This document shows positions 39,075-52,900 of a stretch of DNA of 64,000 nt, one piece after another. The stretch is taken from NCBI GenBank assembly GCA_029582155.1, contig CM055901.1:46187228-46251227 (forward strand), read 5' to 3'. Within the stretch, counting starts at the first letter, position 1, and every line of letters begins with the position of its first letter. The notes under the pieces are model-generated. The model did not search any database and had not been told where the DNA came from. It saw nothing but the letters and a program-made list of their open reading frames with translations. The DNA comes from Panopea generosa. Lineage: Eukaryota > Mollusca > Bivalvia > Adapedonta > Hiatellidae. The position numbers were made by a program, and so were the translations under genes.

Positions 39075-39235
39075 CTCGTAGGTGTTCTCTACTCCCATAC
39101 AGAGATGCAGTAGTATGGTTGATCGACTGTCGACTACTCAAGCTAGAGGTTCCAGGTTTAATCTCAAGACTACGCTCAATGGGTCTCTCAAAACCAACAC
39201 TCGGCACTAGCTTCACCCAGGATAAAGACTCAAGA
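39075..39235 (+). repeat. Probable diverged SINE
   Basis: B-box-like ggttccaggtttaatctcaa lies within a tRNA-like head. The tail agcttcacccaggataaagactcaagagc resembles the end of the 12833-12995 SINE (ctacccaggaagacttcgag). Confidence 0.4.
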
Positions 39236-40059
39236 GCAATTCATGTAAGCTCCGACCTTTCTTAAAATTGAACTATAATAAATAAGTATAAACTTATCCT
39301 TTTATATCAAATGTACCAAATACTATAGTACAATATGTACCAAATATATTCAGACTAATTAATCAGTAACTTGCTGAATCTGTGTCAGTCTCTTCAACTT
39401 TTTAACCACAGCAGTTATCTAGGTGTGGAAGGATGTGCGTTTAAATCTCAGACAATTGAACTGAGAGCTACACAATCTACACTATGTTGGTCAAGAATAA
39501 ATAAGAGTATTCATCAACCATTCTTGAGAATGTTCTTAGGCTTAAACTTGAAAATCCTAATTTCAACATTAGATATCTAGGTACCACGACACAGAATAAC
39601 TGTGAGAGTTTATCTGACTATGTATTAGGTGCATCTATAGCTTGAAAATTTTGGTCTAAAAAAATTATCTCTAAGTGTGTTTTTCAAAGTTCATTCTCGA
39701 GTTCAAGTCTAATAATACTTTTAAGAACAGTAGCTGAATTTCACTTCAGGTTGATCTGGATCTACATTATTAGCAAACTGTTTCTTTTTTTAGTATAGCA
39801 AGTACCGGGTAACTTTGGATCAGAGATTTGAGTTCAAGAGCCGCTATTTGCAGATGGATAAACAAAGTATGCCTTGTTCACATGGTGCCTACAAATGATA
39901 TGGAATGTGTTATTTAACCTATGTAAATGACAAAGAAGAATAAAATATTAACAACAAAAGCTTATCTCCACTTATGACTTGTATTTATTAAAAAACTTAA
40001 AAGTAAAAACACATTTATTGCACAGAAGTAATAAAAAAATATTTAAACCACATTTCAGA

Positions 40060-40325
40060 GGAACATTCGAACTCACGTCACCACACCCAAAATTGGACAA
40101 GCTCCTCTTGCACTTGTTCTATTTCTGTTCATTTTACATGAATTAAAAACACATTTTTTTTCAACTTCTACATAACTATTGCATGCAATGAATTCCTTGA
40201 AAACGGAACAAAACATATGCAGATAAAATGTCTTCATCATGGACACCACACAAAGCCATGGCAGGGGACCAAACCCACTACTCTCAGATCCTGGGTCAGA
40301 TACTCTATTACTAAACCACATACTG
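40060..40325 (-). mobile_element. tRNA-derived SINE, minus orientation
   Basis: Minus strand: head gtatgtggtttagtaataga...gtgggtttggtcccctgcca, followed by gtgtccatgatgaagacatt and atctgcatatg, matching the central domain of the SINE at 12833-12995. Confidence 0.55.
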
Positions 40326-41980
40326 GGTACTCCTGTTTAACATACATTATCAATGTTGGAAATTTTATAGCATGCATAAGAATACCTCAATAATGAATTT
40401 GTCTTATCTGAACTCTATTTTTTCTTAAAAGAAAACTGAATAATAATGCAATTTTTAGCTCATTTCAGCAGTGAATTAATGTCTATGATTTCAGATTATA
40501 TAATTACTTGAGATTGCACCTTAAACCACTCAACCAGGGAGGACCCTATAAACTGTCAAGCATATCGTCAACATTACAAATACTGTAGTTATATACCTTG
40601 TACAAGTGTCACACAACTATTTTATATTAGCCTGAACCACAAGTGTAGTTTGATTATTGCAATATTCTGAATCTGACCAAGCGAAGCATATGGCACTCAT
40701 GTTGGAAGTAAACCAGTTAACTTATAATGAATGGAACTTTCGTGTTGTTTTTTTAAATTGTAAAAATGAAAAATAGTGGGAGGATTGCATGCATCGAGAC
40801 TTCTCAAGTTATAGGTAAAAATTAATTCCACTGAATAAAGTAACTATGGTGACTGGAACAACCACAATAATGACATTTAAGGTGCATAGCAATACACAAC
40901 CAGGGGACAAAAAAAGCAAGGTGTAGGGAGCCAGTTTCATGTAGAGCAATGGTATTCTATACATTAATGTGTCCAGCCTACACCGACATAATGTTGTTTT
41001 ATGCAATAAATATATACATACACAATGTGTTACAGCCTACACAGACACAACCTTGTCAATGAAAAAAATCGCATATAAAAACAACAAATATAGAAACCAC
41101 AGTTTTGTTACAACACACACAAATATGAAAATGACATACACATATAAATCTTCTCTAAACCCAGATGTATAAAGTTTCAAGCGCTGAAAATACTAAACCA
41201 AGGACTTGTATAGTGAAGGAAAAACAACTGATAGAGATATTGGAACACTCGCATAGCCTAGCAAAATCTCACAAAATTTCTTTTTCAAATAAACTTCCAT
41301 TTATATCAAAAATACAAATCAAATTTTTTTTTTTTTTGCAAAATGAAATTTTCTGTGTAATGGGACTATTCCCAACAAATGTTAAAGTACTTATGATTAC
41401 AAAATATGTAAACTGCAACTAAAAAATCAAGGAAAGTACTTGAAATTTACTTTGTGCACTATTTTATCAACATTTAGTCAGGTGGTGTAAGTTTCCTATC
41501 CTTCTATATAAGTCCTTGATTCTTCACATGCTATTAATATTTAGTAGAGAGATGCAAGTTTCCTATCCTTTTAATGTAAGTCCTTATTTAAACGAGGTTT
41601 CCATCTTTAATCCAACTTAAACAAGGTCTCCATTAGAAAATTTCTTTTAGGGTAACTGACACCATTTTATTGGGGATATTTAAATGTAAAATATTTGTTT
41701 TAATAAAAATGAATGAAATCCAGAACACATTATATTTTTTTTTTATAATTTCATTAATGGAAGTATTTTTAGTTATTTTCGTATATTCTAAATATCAGTT
41801 AATCTAAGAAAGGGAGCAAACAACTGTTTGCTTACACATGTGCCCAACACAAAATATGCCAGAGGCATACATCTAAATGATGTAGAGTTGTAAATGCATT
41901 ATTTACATCGTGTAAAAGCATAATCTACAACATATAGACGCAAACATGATCATCTTATGATGTAGAAGCATAAACCTACA
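40326..41980. other. Non-coding stretch
   Basis: AT-rich, with two short direct repeats near 41489 and 41546 (gtttcctatcctt...taagtcctt). No gene seen. Confidence 0.4.
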
Positions 41981-41984
41981 TTAT

Positions 41985-42610
41985 GTAGAAGCATACATTT
42001 ACATCATGGAGAAGCATACATCTACATCATAGAGAAGCATGCATTTACATCATGGAGAAGCATACATCTACAACATCTAGAGGCATACATCTACATCACA
42101 GAGAAGCATACATCTACATCATGCAGAAGCATACATCTACATCATGGAGAAGCATACATCTACATCATGGAGAAGCATACATCTACAACATCTAGAGGCA
42201 TACATCTACATCACAGAGAAGCATACATCTACATCATGCAGAAGCATACATCTATATCATGGAAAAGCATACATCTACATCATGGAGAAGCATACATTTA
42301 CATCATGGAGAAGCATACATCTACAACATCTAGAGGCATACATTTACATCACAGAGAAGCATACATCTACATCATGCAGAAGCATACATCTACATCATGG
42401 AGAAGCATACATCTACAACATCTAGAGGCATACATCTACATCATGGAGAAGCATACATCTACAACATCTAGAGGCATACATCTACATCACAGAGAAGCAG
42501 ACATCTACATCATGCAGAAGTATACATCTACATTATGGAGAAGCATACATCTACATCATGGAGAAGCATACACCTACATCATGGAGAAGCATACATTTCA
42601 TCATGTAGAT
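41985..42610 (+). repeat. 23-bp minisatellite
   Basis: Units of catacatctacatcatggagaag (with catctagagg and cacagagaag variants) repeat about 27 times. 23 bp is not a multiple of three, so the frame cycles every 69 bp, giving two overlapping open frames with a 23-residue repeat. The variants follow a higher-order pattern of about 4-5 units. Confidence 0.92.
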
Positions 42611-43483
42611 GCACGAGCTGCAATTCGTAGAAACATTGTTTATATAATATAGGGCAACATATACTTGCCCTTCCTAAGCCTGACACATATAAATATTGCA
42701 AAAAAGACAAATGGAAAATGGAAGGTCAAAATAAATATGTAATCCATTTACAAGAGATCTACTCTCAGGAATATTAGTAAGCAGTGGCAACCACAAAAGA
42801 AGTAATATTTACAACTAATGTCCCGACTGAGACAAAACTCGTTGATGATTCACGTACAATAATGTGTTTGTAATTATGGCACTGAGATTGATGAGTAATA
42901 AATGATGATACTAAAAAAGATGATTTGATACACATGGTCAATATGAAAGTTGAAATAACTATACCCGGTAGTCAGTTACTGTAGTTAAGATGATTTAATA
43001 CACATGTTCAATATGAAATGATAGTTTGAAAGTTGAAATAACTGTACCCAGTAGTCAGTTACTGCAGTTAATTACAAACCACAACAGTTGAAGAATATGC
43101 CAGGAAATATAAGCAACAATGCAAGTTGTATTTTTTTCTCCAAGGCTATATAACATCAAAGTATAGACTACTCAAGACATATCAATCGTTTTTTAGTAAT
43201 TTCAATTTTTTGAAGTATCTGGTGAGAACTTTAAAAAGCTATATGTACATAACCACAATGTATATTTAGGAGATAAATAATGTGAAGCAAACTTTTGTAA
43301 AATAATCAACAACTTTGTTTATCCCAATATTCTTCTGACAACGTACATTTAGCAGACAAGTATTTGAGTGCAAAGTTTGTACTGCATACAGAAATAACAT
43401 TTTACCACTATAACAGAGTTGTATTTAACATTCAGATCTTGGACCTCTGATTTTAACCTCTTGTTTTCTTGTATTATCTTACA

Positions 43484-43560
43484 CTTTGCCAGGAAGTATC
43501 ACACTTAGCCAGGAAGTATCACACTTTGCCAGGAATATATAAAGTATCACACTCTGGGAG
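43484..43560 (+). repeat. Short tandem repeat (cacactttgccaggaagtat)
   Basis: About three units of 20-24 bp with small changes. The surrounding 42.6-45.5 kb has no gene I can support. Confidence 0.75.
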
Positions 43561-45540
43561 TCTTTTCGAAATTTATAAAAAAACAATAAAATTGACACTT
43601 GCAGTTTTTCTTTGTAAAACAAAAATTAACCTGTATGAACATTTGTTGGAATAGTGTTCATTGGCAAGAATAAACAGGATAAAGATATTGGCAAGATATT
43701 GGTTTGTTGGTAAAGACCATCTATATAACATGACAGCCAGATTATTCCAGTGACTCTTTTAAGAGTGACTGATCTTACACGAGTGCTCATTTATTGTTGA
43801 ATTTACTAAACGAGTTAGAAAACATACATTATGCAAGGCTCTGCCAAGCATTATATTATTTTTCCCAACAAGTTTAATAAATTCAATAATAAATAAGAAC
43901 GAATGTAAGATTTGTTTTATCACATGACTCAGAAAAGTTTACATTTACTATTTATATAACATATCTTCTATAGAAGGAATGAGAAAAATCAGGCATATTT
44001 GTTTCTGTGAGTCATCGTATGATGTAACGTCTCAAAATAACGTCATTCAATCATGACAAGTCAATGTCGTTTTTATATTCGGGCAAGTCCCCAAGTACTT
44101 CAGCATTTTACATGTCAGAGCTGAATTATATGGAAAACACCAAGAGATGAATCGGAAGTAATATTACACTAGGTTAATATCAAAAAAATATCATGGATTT
44201 ATAACACTCCTGTCCTGTAAATCATGTGATAAATTTCATTATTACTCTCTACTTATACCGAGCCAGTAGCAGCCTTGCCTATGAAAATAACAATAACATA
44301 ATTATTTTTAAGATAAAGTACCCTACTACCCAATTATCTTTTTCTGCTCTAAGGAATATAGTAGATATTCTTATTTTATGAAGGTTATGTTACCATAGTA
44401 ACTCTCCATAAATTACATTTATACAAACATATCAAGTACAGGTAAACACATTATTATTTCTTCATACAAAACAACTATTTTTTTTCACATAGAGACATTT
44501 AACAAATTATATAATTATAAGATTGCCACTTTTTTTTTACCCTATGCATATAATAGAAAAAAAATCACACAAATACTGTGTTTAAACTTGAATAACAACT
44601 TTTGAATTAATATAATTGTGACATTGCGTAAAATAAAAAGGAACAAAAACCAAACAAAATCTAAATAAAACTAGAAATTGTTTTTTTAGCACAAAACTAT
44701 GTCTCCTCCTCATACAAGGTTTTTGATTCAGAAAATGAAATGCACAATAAATTCATTGAACTGAAACAAAAAAAGGGACAACTAGATCTACTTGGATCCT
44801 TCCGAGTTATCCCAACAAGATTTTGTGACTGACGGATGCATAGGCGGAAAGCACAAACATAATGTTTCCCTAAGAGTGAGAGGCATAATTCCATTTACAA
44901 CATATTTATAAATCAAGGATACATGCAAAAGGTGCTTTTGATTTTCTTGTACAAGTAGATTTTCACTAGAAATCAGAAAAAAAAACATACATAACATTGT
45001 TAAACTACCACAGCTAGTAACAAGAAATAAATAATACTTAAAAAGTTTAAATGACACATAAATAAAAGATGAGACAAAATCGTGGGACTACAGTAACATT
45101 TATAATTGTCTGTTTTTCCCATTTATTATTACTTTAACACTCTATTCTCACACGCACAAACTCTTTTGTAAATTGTGCTAATTAACAAATTAGCAAAAAT
45201 GTCACCTGCAACGAAGTCGCTTCCCATAATGCAAAGTTATCATTTGATAGTATTTGTGAAGGATAGAGGATGGCAGCGACAGTACCTCTCACTGCTTTTA
45301 AGATTTTGCAAATCATTAACTTGCTTTTTTTTTGTAACATACTCACAAGTCCCTATTATTCAACAACTCCATCATCATTAAAAAGTGGTGCTATGACAAA
45401 CTGATCAACTGACAATCAAACCATGTAGACACTTATCAGATTGCCAGTTAGTCTCACTTTTGATCTGCGAGGATCTGTTGTTAATAAACAGTGACATTGA
45501 CATAAACACCAGCCTGAGAGAGAATATATATCAGATATCA

Positions 45541-46905
45541 TATGTATGTATACTCACTGACCCCATATTGCTAAAAGAACATATACTAAAACATACCAAA
45601 GTAATATACTGTAGAGGGATTTGTTAACTTGGGACTACACACATCGGTTACATTAAATAAATTTCCCGCTTACAATCGCAGTATATAGTTAGAGATGTAG
45701 TAAAAGAATCACATTTTTTTTTTTTTTTATTTCAATTTGACCAGAAAACTGTTATACTGGTTTAAATGTAGTAAAAATTGTTTCATCTTAAAAAGAGTGG
45801 TAATGATGATGTGAAGGTCATCAAGCAGTATTTAAGTGCTGTCTATTTTTCGAATGGAGATTTCATTTCAAGTTTACCACTCCAATTAAAATATTGAGTT
45901 TGTCACTTTATGGTGAATGTGTTATACCAAACCATTCAGATTTTATCTATTAATGATAATGGGATGCTTTTTTATCAATTTTGAAAATATTTTTATTTTT
46001 AAAGTGATTTTTCCTGATATATACCCCCTTTAAAGAATGGTGCTGTAAGAACCTTACATTGGTAGAAGATTGTGATACGGATATTCCAACCTAAAGTTTT
46101 ACCATTTTACTGACACCAATGTTATGTCTAGATTTTACCAAAACAGTTTTACTGGAGGTAGGACTCTCAATATTTCAATTGTATACTTGTTCATGATTTA
46201 TTCTCATTTTGTAAACCACAAAGAATTTCATTTTTTTTAAAAAAAAAAAAATCCATTGACTGACTGTCTCCTGAGAAAAGCATGACATCATAATCATCCT
46301 GAATTTTATCTGGACCCTAGGGTGAGGTAAAAATATTTCATACCGATAAAATGACGAATATCTTCACTGAATTAAACGAGATTTCTCCATCTGAAACTAC
46401 AGTTGTAATTTTTTCAATAAATTGATTAAACTGAATTTAAAAAGTGTTTCACGCAGTACATAATATTATAAGCTTTGATGGGTAACTGTATGATAGTATT
46501 AAAAGGAATTTATCAGAATTTTTCAAAATTTTAAAAACATTTTATCATGCCTATATTATATACTCACTGACCCTGTATTGTCAAAAGGATATCTATTTAA
46601 ACATGCCAAAATAATATATTGAAAAGGAATTTCTATGCGACTAAAGATTTCCTGCATACAATTGAAACATATTTTGTGATGTATTATATGAGTCGCGTGA
46701 TTTCATTTTGATCCGTTATACACGTAAAAAATGTTTCATCTTAGAAAGAGTTTGAATGATGATGTGAAGGTCGTCAAGTAGTATTTCATTTCAAGTTTAC
46801 CACTCCAATTTAAATATTGCTTTTGTCACATTTTGGTAGATTTGACATACCAAACCATTCAGACTTTCGTTATTAATGATATTGATATGATTTTTACCCA
46901 TTTTA
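45541..46905 (+). repeat. Direct duplication of a roughly 400-bp segment
   Basis: 45541-45960 and 46560-46905 share, in order, tatactcactgacc, atattg, gatgatgtgaaggtc, ttcaagtttaccactccaat and accaaaccattcaga. The copies are about 1 kb apart. The sequence lies beyond the 3' end of the EGFLAM-like gene. Confidence 0.65.
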
Positions 46906-47532
46906 ATAATTATTTTATTTTTCAAGACATTTAATAGCGTTTTTGCTTGATAAACTCCCTTTAAATCTCACATTATTGGACAAATTTCGAATCCTTTGTC
47001 CCAATGGTGAGGAAAATGTAACAATCTCGACATGTTATTTTATGTATTCCTAAAATACAACATCATCTTAAAAGTGAAAATTTGCATTCAATGATTAATT
47101 GGATGATTATGACATAAAAAATGAAGTTATATTTTGGGAACCTGTTTCGAATGGTAACCTTGAAGATCTTGAATTTAATTTGTTCAAATATTTCCATAAT
47201 CAGTATATTCAAATCATGAAATATCTCAACAGATAAGAATCATAATATTTTGTGATGAAATAGATGTAAAGTTTGTTTATTCCACGTCAATATCATGAAA
47301 CTTGCATGCAACTTTAACTTTTAAATCAATAAAACTAGAGGGCTGAAATACAATATCAAATCAAAATGCAGCGGATAATATCTCCAAATTAACTGCAATA
47401 TGGCTAGCTGTAAAATGGGCTATGCTTAAAAACATAATTGGTTAGCATGCAGCTTCATTTAAATGTGGTTCCTATGATTAGCTCAATTTAGTAAGCTGAA
47501 ATTCAGCATAACATTTTTTGTCTTAAGCTTGA
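46906..47532. other. Non-coding stretch downstream of the EGFLAM-like gene
   Basis: AT-rich, no exon or array seen. It could include extended 3' UTR. Confidence 0.35.
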
Positions 47533-47538
47533 TTTATT
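47533..47538 (-). terminator. Candidate polyadenylation signal for the EGFLAM-like gene
   Basis: This is the first AATAAA on the minus strand after the stop codon, about 300 nt downstream. The 3' end could be further on; another AATAAA occurs near 47277-47282. No transcript evidence is available. Confidence 0.3.
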
Positions 47539-47836
47539 TTGATACCTAAAATGGAAAAATTAAAACTTAAATGCTATATAGGGATAACTGTATTACTGTC
47601 AAATGACATACATATTTTACAAACAACTATAAACTATTTTCATTTATATCGCTATTGAAATAAACAATGTAGAACATTCTACGGCAAACTGATAGACCCT
47701 AAAAGACGAAAACTGGAATGGACCATGACATCACATTGACGCACTTACGTGCCTAGAACATTCAAACTTTCAAATTGTTGACACAAAATATGATGTAAAT
47801 GTACACAGCAGATCAAGCACTGGAAAGACCCACATG

Positions 47837-47985
47837 CTATGAGCACGGGACCATGTTACGCCCGCTGTCCGCCGACTGTAGCAATTGTAATGAGAAATCC
47901 TCGCCGAGCACCATGTCCTGTAAACAGCCCACAAATCCTCCAGTAAATCTCTTTAAGGTGCTCTGTGACACATCTGGCATTCCTC
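47837..47985 (-). CDS. EGFLAM: EGFLAM-like terminal exon with stop codon
   Basis: The 149-bp exon follows ttatag (phase 1 in) and reads [48 protein letters not shown], stop TAG at 47837-47839. The two cysteines (VGC and VPC) fit the conserved disulphide that closes a laminin G domain, and the GRN-x-x-x-C ending matches the usual C-terminal edge of this fold. The protein ends at its last domain. Confidence 0.88.
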
Positions 47986-49876
47986 CTATAAAGATTAAAC
48001 AATTTCCTAAAAACCTTGATACATTTAAATGCAGTAAGTACGATGCAACAAAAAGTTAAACAACAGACAGCCAAGTCTCATGGGAATAACTGTCATAATT
48101 CAAGCAGAACTTTCCAAACCCTGGTCATAAATAATCATTAAACTTGAGTTCTCTATCTGCATCCCCTGATGTTACCAATTGTAACTGATAGTTAAAATTG
48201 TTCAAGAGTAAAATTACTCCGCAGAATTTTAAATCAGACCAAGGGGCACCATTGGCTTTTTGTGGAACATTGCCCTACAAGGTTTTAGTCAATTATCTTT
48301 ACTGATCACATAAAACTACTAAAATACATGCAAACGTAGCACAGCGATAGACATTAAATTGCGTTCCAGACTCATTTTCTGGGAAAAAAATGCAGAATTA
48401 TTCAAATTATAAGTTTTTGTTTCATTTAAGTTTCATTAGATGGTCACGATCAGAATGCCAGATCACCGGCCAAAGGCCTCTTTATAAAGAAGAAAAGATT
48501 ACTTGATCTAGTCAGTGAAGATATGCATTATTACTAGCATATCTTTTAAAGAAATCAACGAAAATTTTGGTTTTTTTTATGTGTGCTGCAAAATTATAAT
48601 GGAAACACAGCGTACTTTTTAAAACTGCTAGCTTCTTTAATAAATAATTTTCTTTTAATTTTGAATTGTCCTCTGTTTCCATGTGGTCTAAGTCGCTGTC
48701 ATCTAATGGCAACTTACCCTGACTGCCGAGGCTGTGGGTTTGTGCCCAGCACTGTCAAAACCCTTTAGGCAAGAAATGTGCAAGCTACTTGAGGAAGGAC
48801 AGTGGTTCTCCTCAGATTGCTCAACCAATAAAACTAGATAACTCATACATAACCCGTCATGTGTTGAAAATAGCGTTAACTCATTAAAAAATAAAAACGG
48901 TTTCAACACTCTTAAATAAATAGGACCAGAAAATTACTTATATTTGTATACCAGCTTGTCTTAGCAAGTGCAAAATTAATACGTTTTGAAATTGCAATAA
49001 AATCATCTCATTTTTTTATAGTGTGCATATATGTGCCAAATCACTTCATGTTTTCTATATTTATGCATGTATAGTGTGCATATCTGTGCCAAATCATGTC
49101 ACTTGTACTAATTTATGCATGTATAGTATGCATTTTTGTGCCAAATCTTCAAGAAGAGCTCTATGTTGTACACATGTCCGCTTACCTATATAGAGGACTT
49201 TGTTTGTATTTAACATAGTATAGCTGCCTTTGGAACTTCCTTCCACAATTTCTCTACCATCCACAGACAGGTAGCCATCTTGTTTGTCTCTGCAGGGGGA
49301 AAACAAATACATTTTGTATTATACTAAAGCAATATCTGAAGGGTGTTCAAAATGTAATGTGTCTTTGCCATCTAACCATTAATCAATAACTAACTAAATT
49401 GCTGATGTCTATATTTCATACCCACAAAGTACTCTCCCTGGTTAGAAATACATAATATTAGTCTAAGGATCCATTTATGGAAAACATCACATTAGGCTGA
49501 TTGGGGTATACTACGAATGCACTGGTTTACGGCAGAACCAAGAGTTTGCCGTGACCCGTATCTATGACCAGAAAGAAAGTTTTTCAATTTGGGAAAGAGC
49601 AAGGTCTGGGAAGCAAGGGATTAGTGGTAGAACTAACTTTCTCAGACTTTAAAAAATCTGTTACAAGGACAGAGGTGTGCACTGGGGCATTGTCAGGCAA
49701 GAGGCAAACATGTTTGAATTCAGTGTCTGGGCAATGATTTTTGTAGTACTTTTTTTTGTAATTTTTTTTGTAGTACATCACCATAGTACCTTCTAGTCAC
49801 ACTTTTACCTTTGTTTAATACAAACTTTGATATATATATTGAAATGACTGAAACCCTGGAATCCTGTGTTTAGCAG

Positions 49877-49934
<58 letters not shown>

Positions 49935-52900
49935 GCATATACCAATGTGCAGAACCTAGTATTGAATAGAGCTATCAATGCTTATACATATCCATGTAAA
50001 ATGTCTTGTGAATACTTATAAATACACAATACATTTTGAACAGCCCCTGTACACACACTTAATTAAACTCATCTTATAAGATTGATATTACAATCAACCA
50101 ATTAAAAATCCTCGATCTGAAATGGTGCATAAAGACATTAAAATTATTGACAATGAATGAAACGGATTAGAAAAACTAATTATAACACCACGACTGGAAC
50201 ACCTTTTTACATTTTATTTATCTACAAAAGCAACAAAGCACAACATCAAAATATTAAATATGATATTAATTCCTTTATTTTCTGCATTAATTGCTTGCCC
50301 TAACTCAATATATCTTATTGTAGACAACATTGATATATACACAGCATAAGACGAAGACATGTTGCAGACCAGCATACTATCTCAGACATTGTGACATGAT
50401 CAAAAGATCCCAGAATGCATTTACTTGTTAAGCACCGTACAACACAATCTTATAGTTTCATCAATGTCAGACATAGACATGTTCTGTCAAAAAACATGCC
50501 AAATACATTTTGATAGATTTACTGAGATGACACATTCTTCAAAAATCATTTCCAGGATGTAATAATGTATTTAACATGAAACACAAACTTTTTTTAAATT
50601 CCCTTAACACACAGATGGTGCCAGTATTTCCATTATAAATCTGTTACAAGATCATTCCCGTGCATACCATTCTATGTAATTGACAAATTGTCTGTCCAAT
50701 CAAGACTGTCAGCATTCCTCCCTTTCATTAATACAACTAGTGGAAGAGCATCAAATTTAGAATAGATGGGTTGCAGGTCTGATCACCATGTGTGGGTTCT
50801 TGAGCATGACAGTTTATCTGCAGATAGCTATTGGTTCCGATTTGTTATTGCTACCCATGAAGACTTTAAGCATGAGTAGTAAGATTGCAAAATATTGTTT
50901 AAACTGAACTAACTGGGGTTCAATCCCCTTTATGACACTGTAAGTGGTCACCCAAATAGGTTTCTTCTAGGTCCATTTTCTTTGACATAAAAAAAATAAT
51001 ACTAATCAAAGGACTCAAGGTCCTGAGAGGCACCATTTGCTTGTTTGTTTGAATATTTAGAGTCATTGCTATGCCATCTAGTGACACACCTGTCTCAGCA
51101 AGCAATTGATAACATTCCCACTTAAATCAGAGGTGAGAGGCGTGACAATAAGATGTAATGTCATATATCAATCATCACAAATACTCTGACTGGATGGGGA
51201 TTCAAACTCATGAACTAGGGATTGATAGTAATACACTCGCAACAGGGGGAAATACTGGTATTGACCATTATGAAGCAATTCTCATTTGAAAATCGTAGCT
51301 AATTTAAATAAAACAAGAGGGCCAAGATGGCACTATATCGCTCACCTGACTAACCTGGAGTCACCCAACTTAAGTAGGTTATATAATACATGTACACTCA
51401 AAATTCCAGAAAAAAAGAGGTGGGCAAGTAGTTAGAATTTTGTTTTGTTTTGAAGATGTACAGTTGTGTAGAAGAGCTCAAGCTTGGTAGAGGAGGTTCA
51501 CCCATGGTAAATGTAAGTGAAACTACATTGAAATCAGGTCAGTAGATTCTGACAAGAAGACTTTTTACTATAGCTGCCTATATAGTAAACTAGCACCTCA
51601 CTGTGAAGGTCATATTTTTTAAAAAATCACAAGGGCTTGAACAATCTTGGTAAAGGGTCACTCAAGAAACATTTCTGCGAAATTGTTTTAAAATTGATCC
51701 AGTTGTTTCTGACAAGAAGATTTTTTAAGTTTTTACTATAGCTTATATAGTAAACAAACCCCACCCCCTGGCCGCCATGTTTTTTGATGAATCACTACAG
51801 TTTGAAAAACTTGGTAAAGGATCCTCCAAGGAATACCAACAGCGTGTATGCGTAACTTGCCAATATATTTCTTTAAATGGACTGATCTGAATCTGAATCT
51901 ATACTACATATAGCCTATAAATACAGAACTTTTCTGCAATAATGTTTAATATTTCTAAATCTAACATCAATTCTAAATCAACCATGACTGACGACGACAT
52001 AAAGAAAGCCAGTAATATTACATTTGCTTCAGGAACTATTTTCATTGTCGATATGCTAATTAGTATGGACACTCCTACAAGAGACTATTTTCATTGTTGA
52101 GTGAAATGCTAATAAGTATGGATACTCTTACATTTCAGCCTTCGCAGTAAATAGCAATCGTTTGCAGACATTAGATATCAAAAGTAAAGAGATATATAAA
52201 AAATCAAGAACTACTTTCTCTTGAGCAGTAAGACGGTGCATATGAAATGAGATGATTTTATCGACTAGTATGATTCTAAAGATATGCCAGAAGATCCGAC
52301 GTCTCAACACAAAATTTATGAGCGACATCAGTTTTTTCCATATTTTGAAGTTTACATGATTGTACAAGTCATGTATTTTGCAACTTACATGAGTTGATAT
52401 TTTAACCACAGAAATGAGCATGACAAATACAACCTAGAGCTATCACTGAAGGTGATTAAAATACCCTCGTCAGTTGAATGAGCATCGGGCACCTACAAAC
52501 TAAAATTTAATGGTGATCATGTATGCAAAATATCAGGTCAATCAGTAGTTTGATTCATAAAAAATTCAATAGTGTAAACACAAGTGAAAGGACGTTTACT
52601 CTACATGAAATTAAGTCAGTGTAACAAAATGTATGTCATGTACATCTACACTTTATGTTGATTACATGTATGTATGCATAGTTTTGAGTAAATCCTGGAA
52701 ACTGTGGAAATAGTTTGCTCCGCAAGTTGCAGACAGAGTGACAAACCAACAGAATGACTCCCTTGTACCCTCTCTCTCTATATAATGATAAAATGGATTC
52801 ACATTTGGAGGATTCCTACTCTTTGGAAAAATCAATAGTGATCTTATTCTTACCTGGAACAGGTTAAAACTTAAATACAAGGAATACTCACATAGGTGAA

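Noticed and set aside
42144-42652. Two overlapping open frames with a 23-residue repeat
   Set aside because: Both arise from the 23-bp minisatellite cycling through three frames.
44697-45057. Minus frames of 65 and 89 codons near 44.7-45.1 kb as a further exon or gene
   Set aside because: No domain, no splice signals linking to the EGFLAM-like gene, and the gene already has a good stop codon at 47837.
47799-48074. Open frames on both strands over the EGFLAM-like terminal exon (86 aa plus, 72 aa minus)
   Set aside because: They are out-of-frame shadows of the real terminal exon, which is phase-linked to the previous one.
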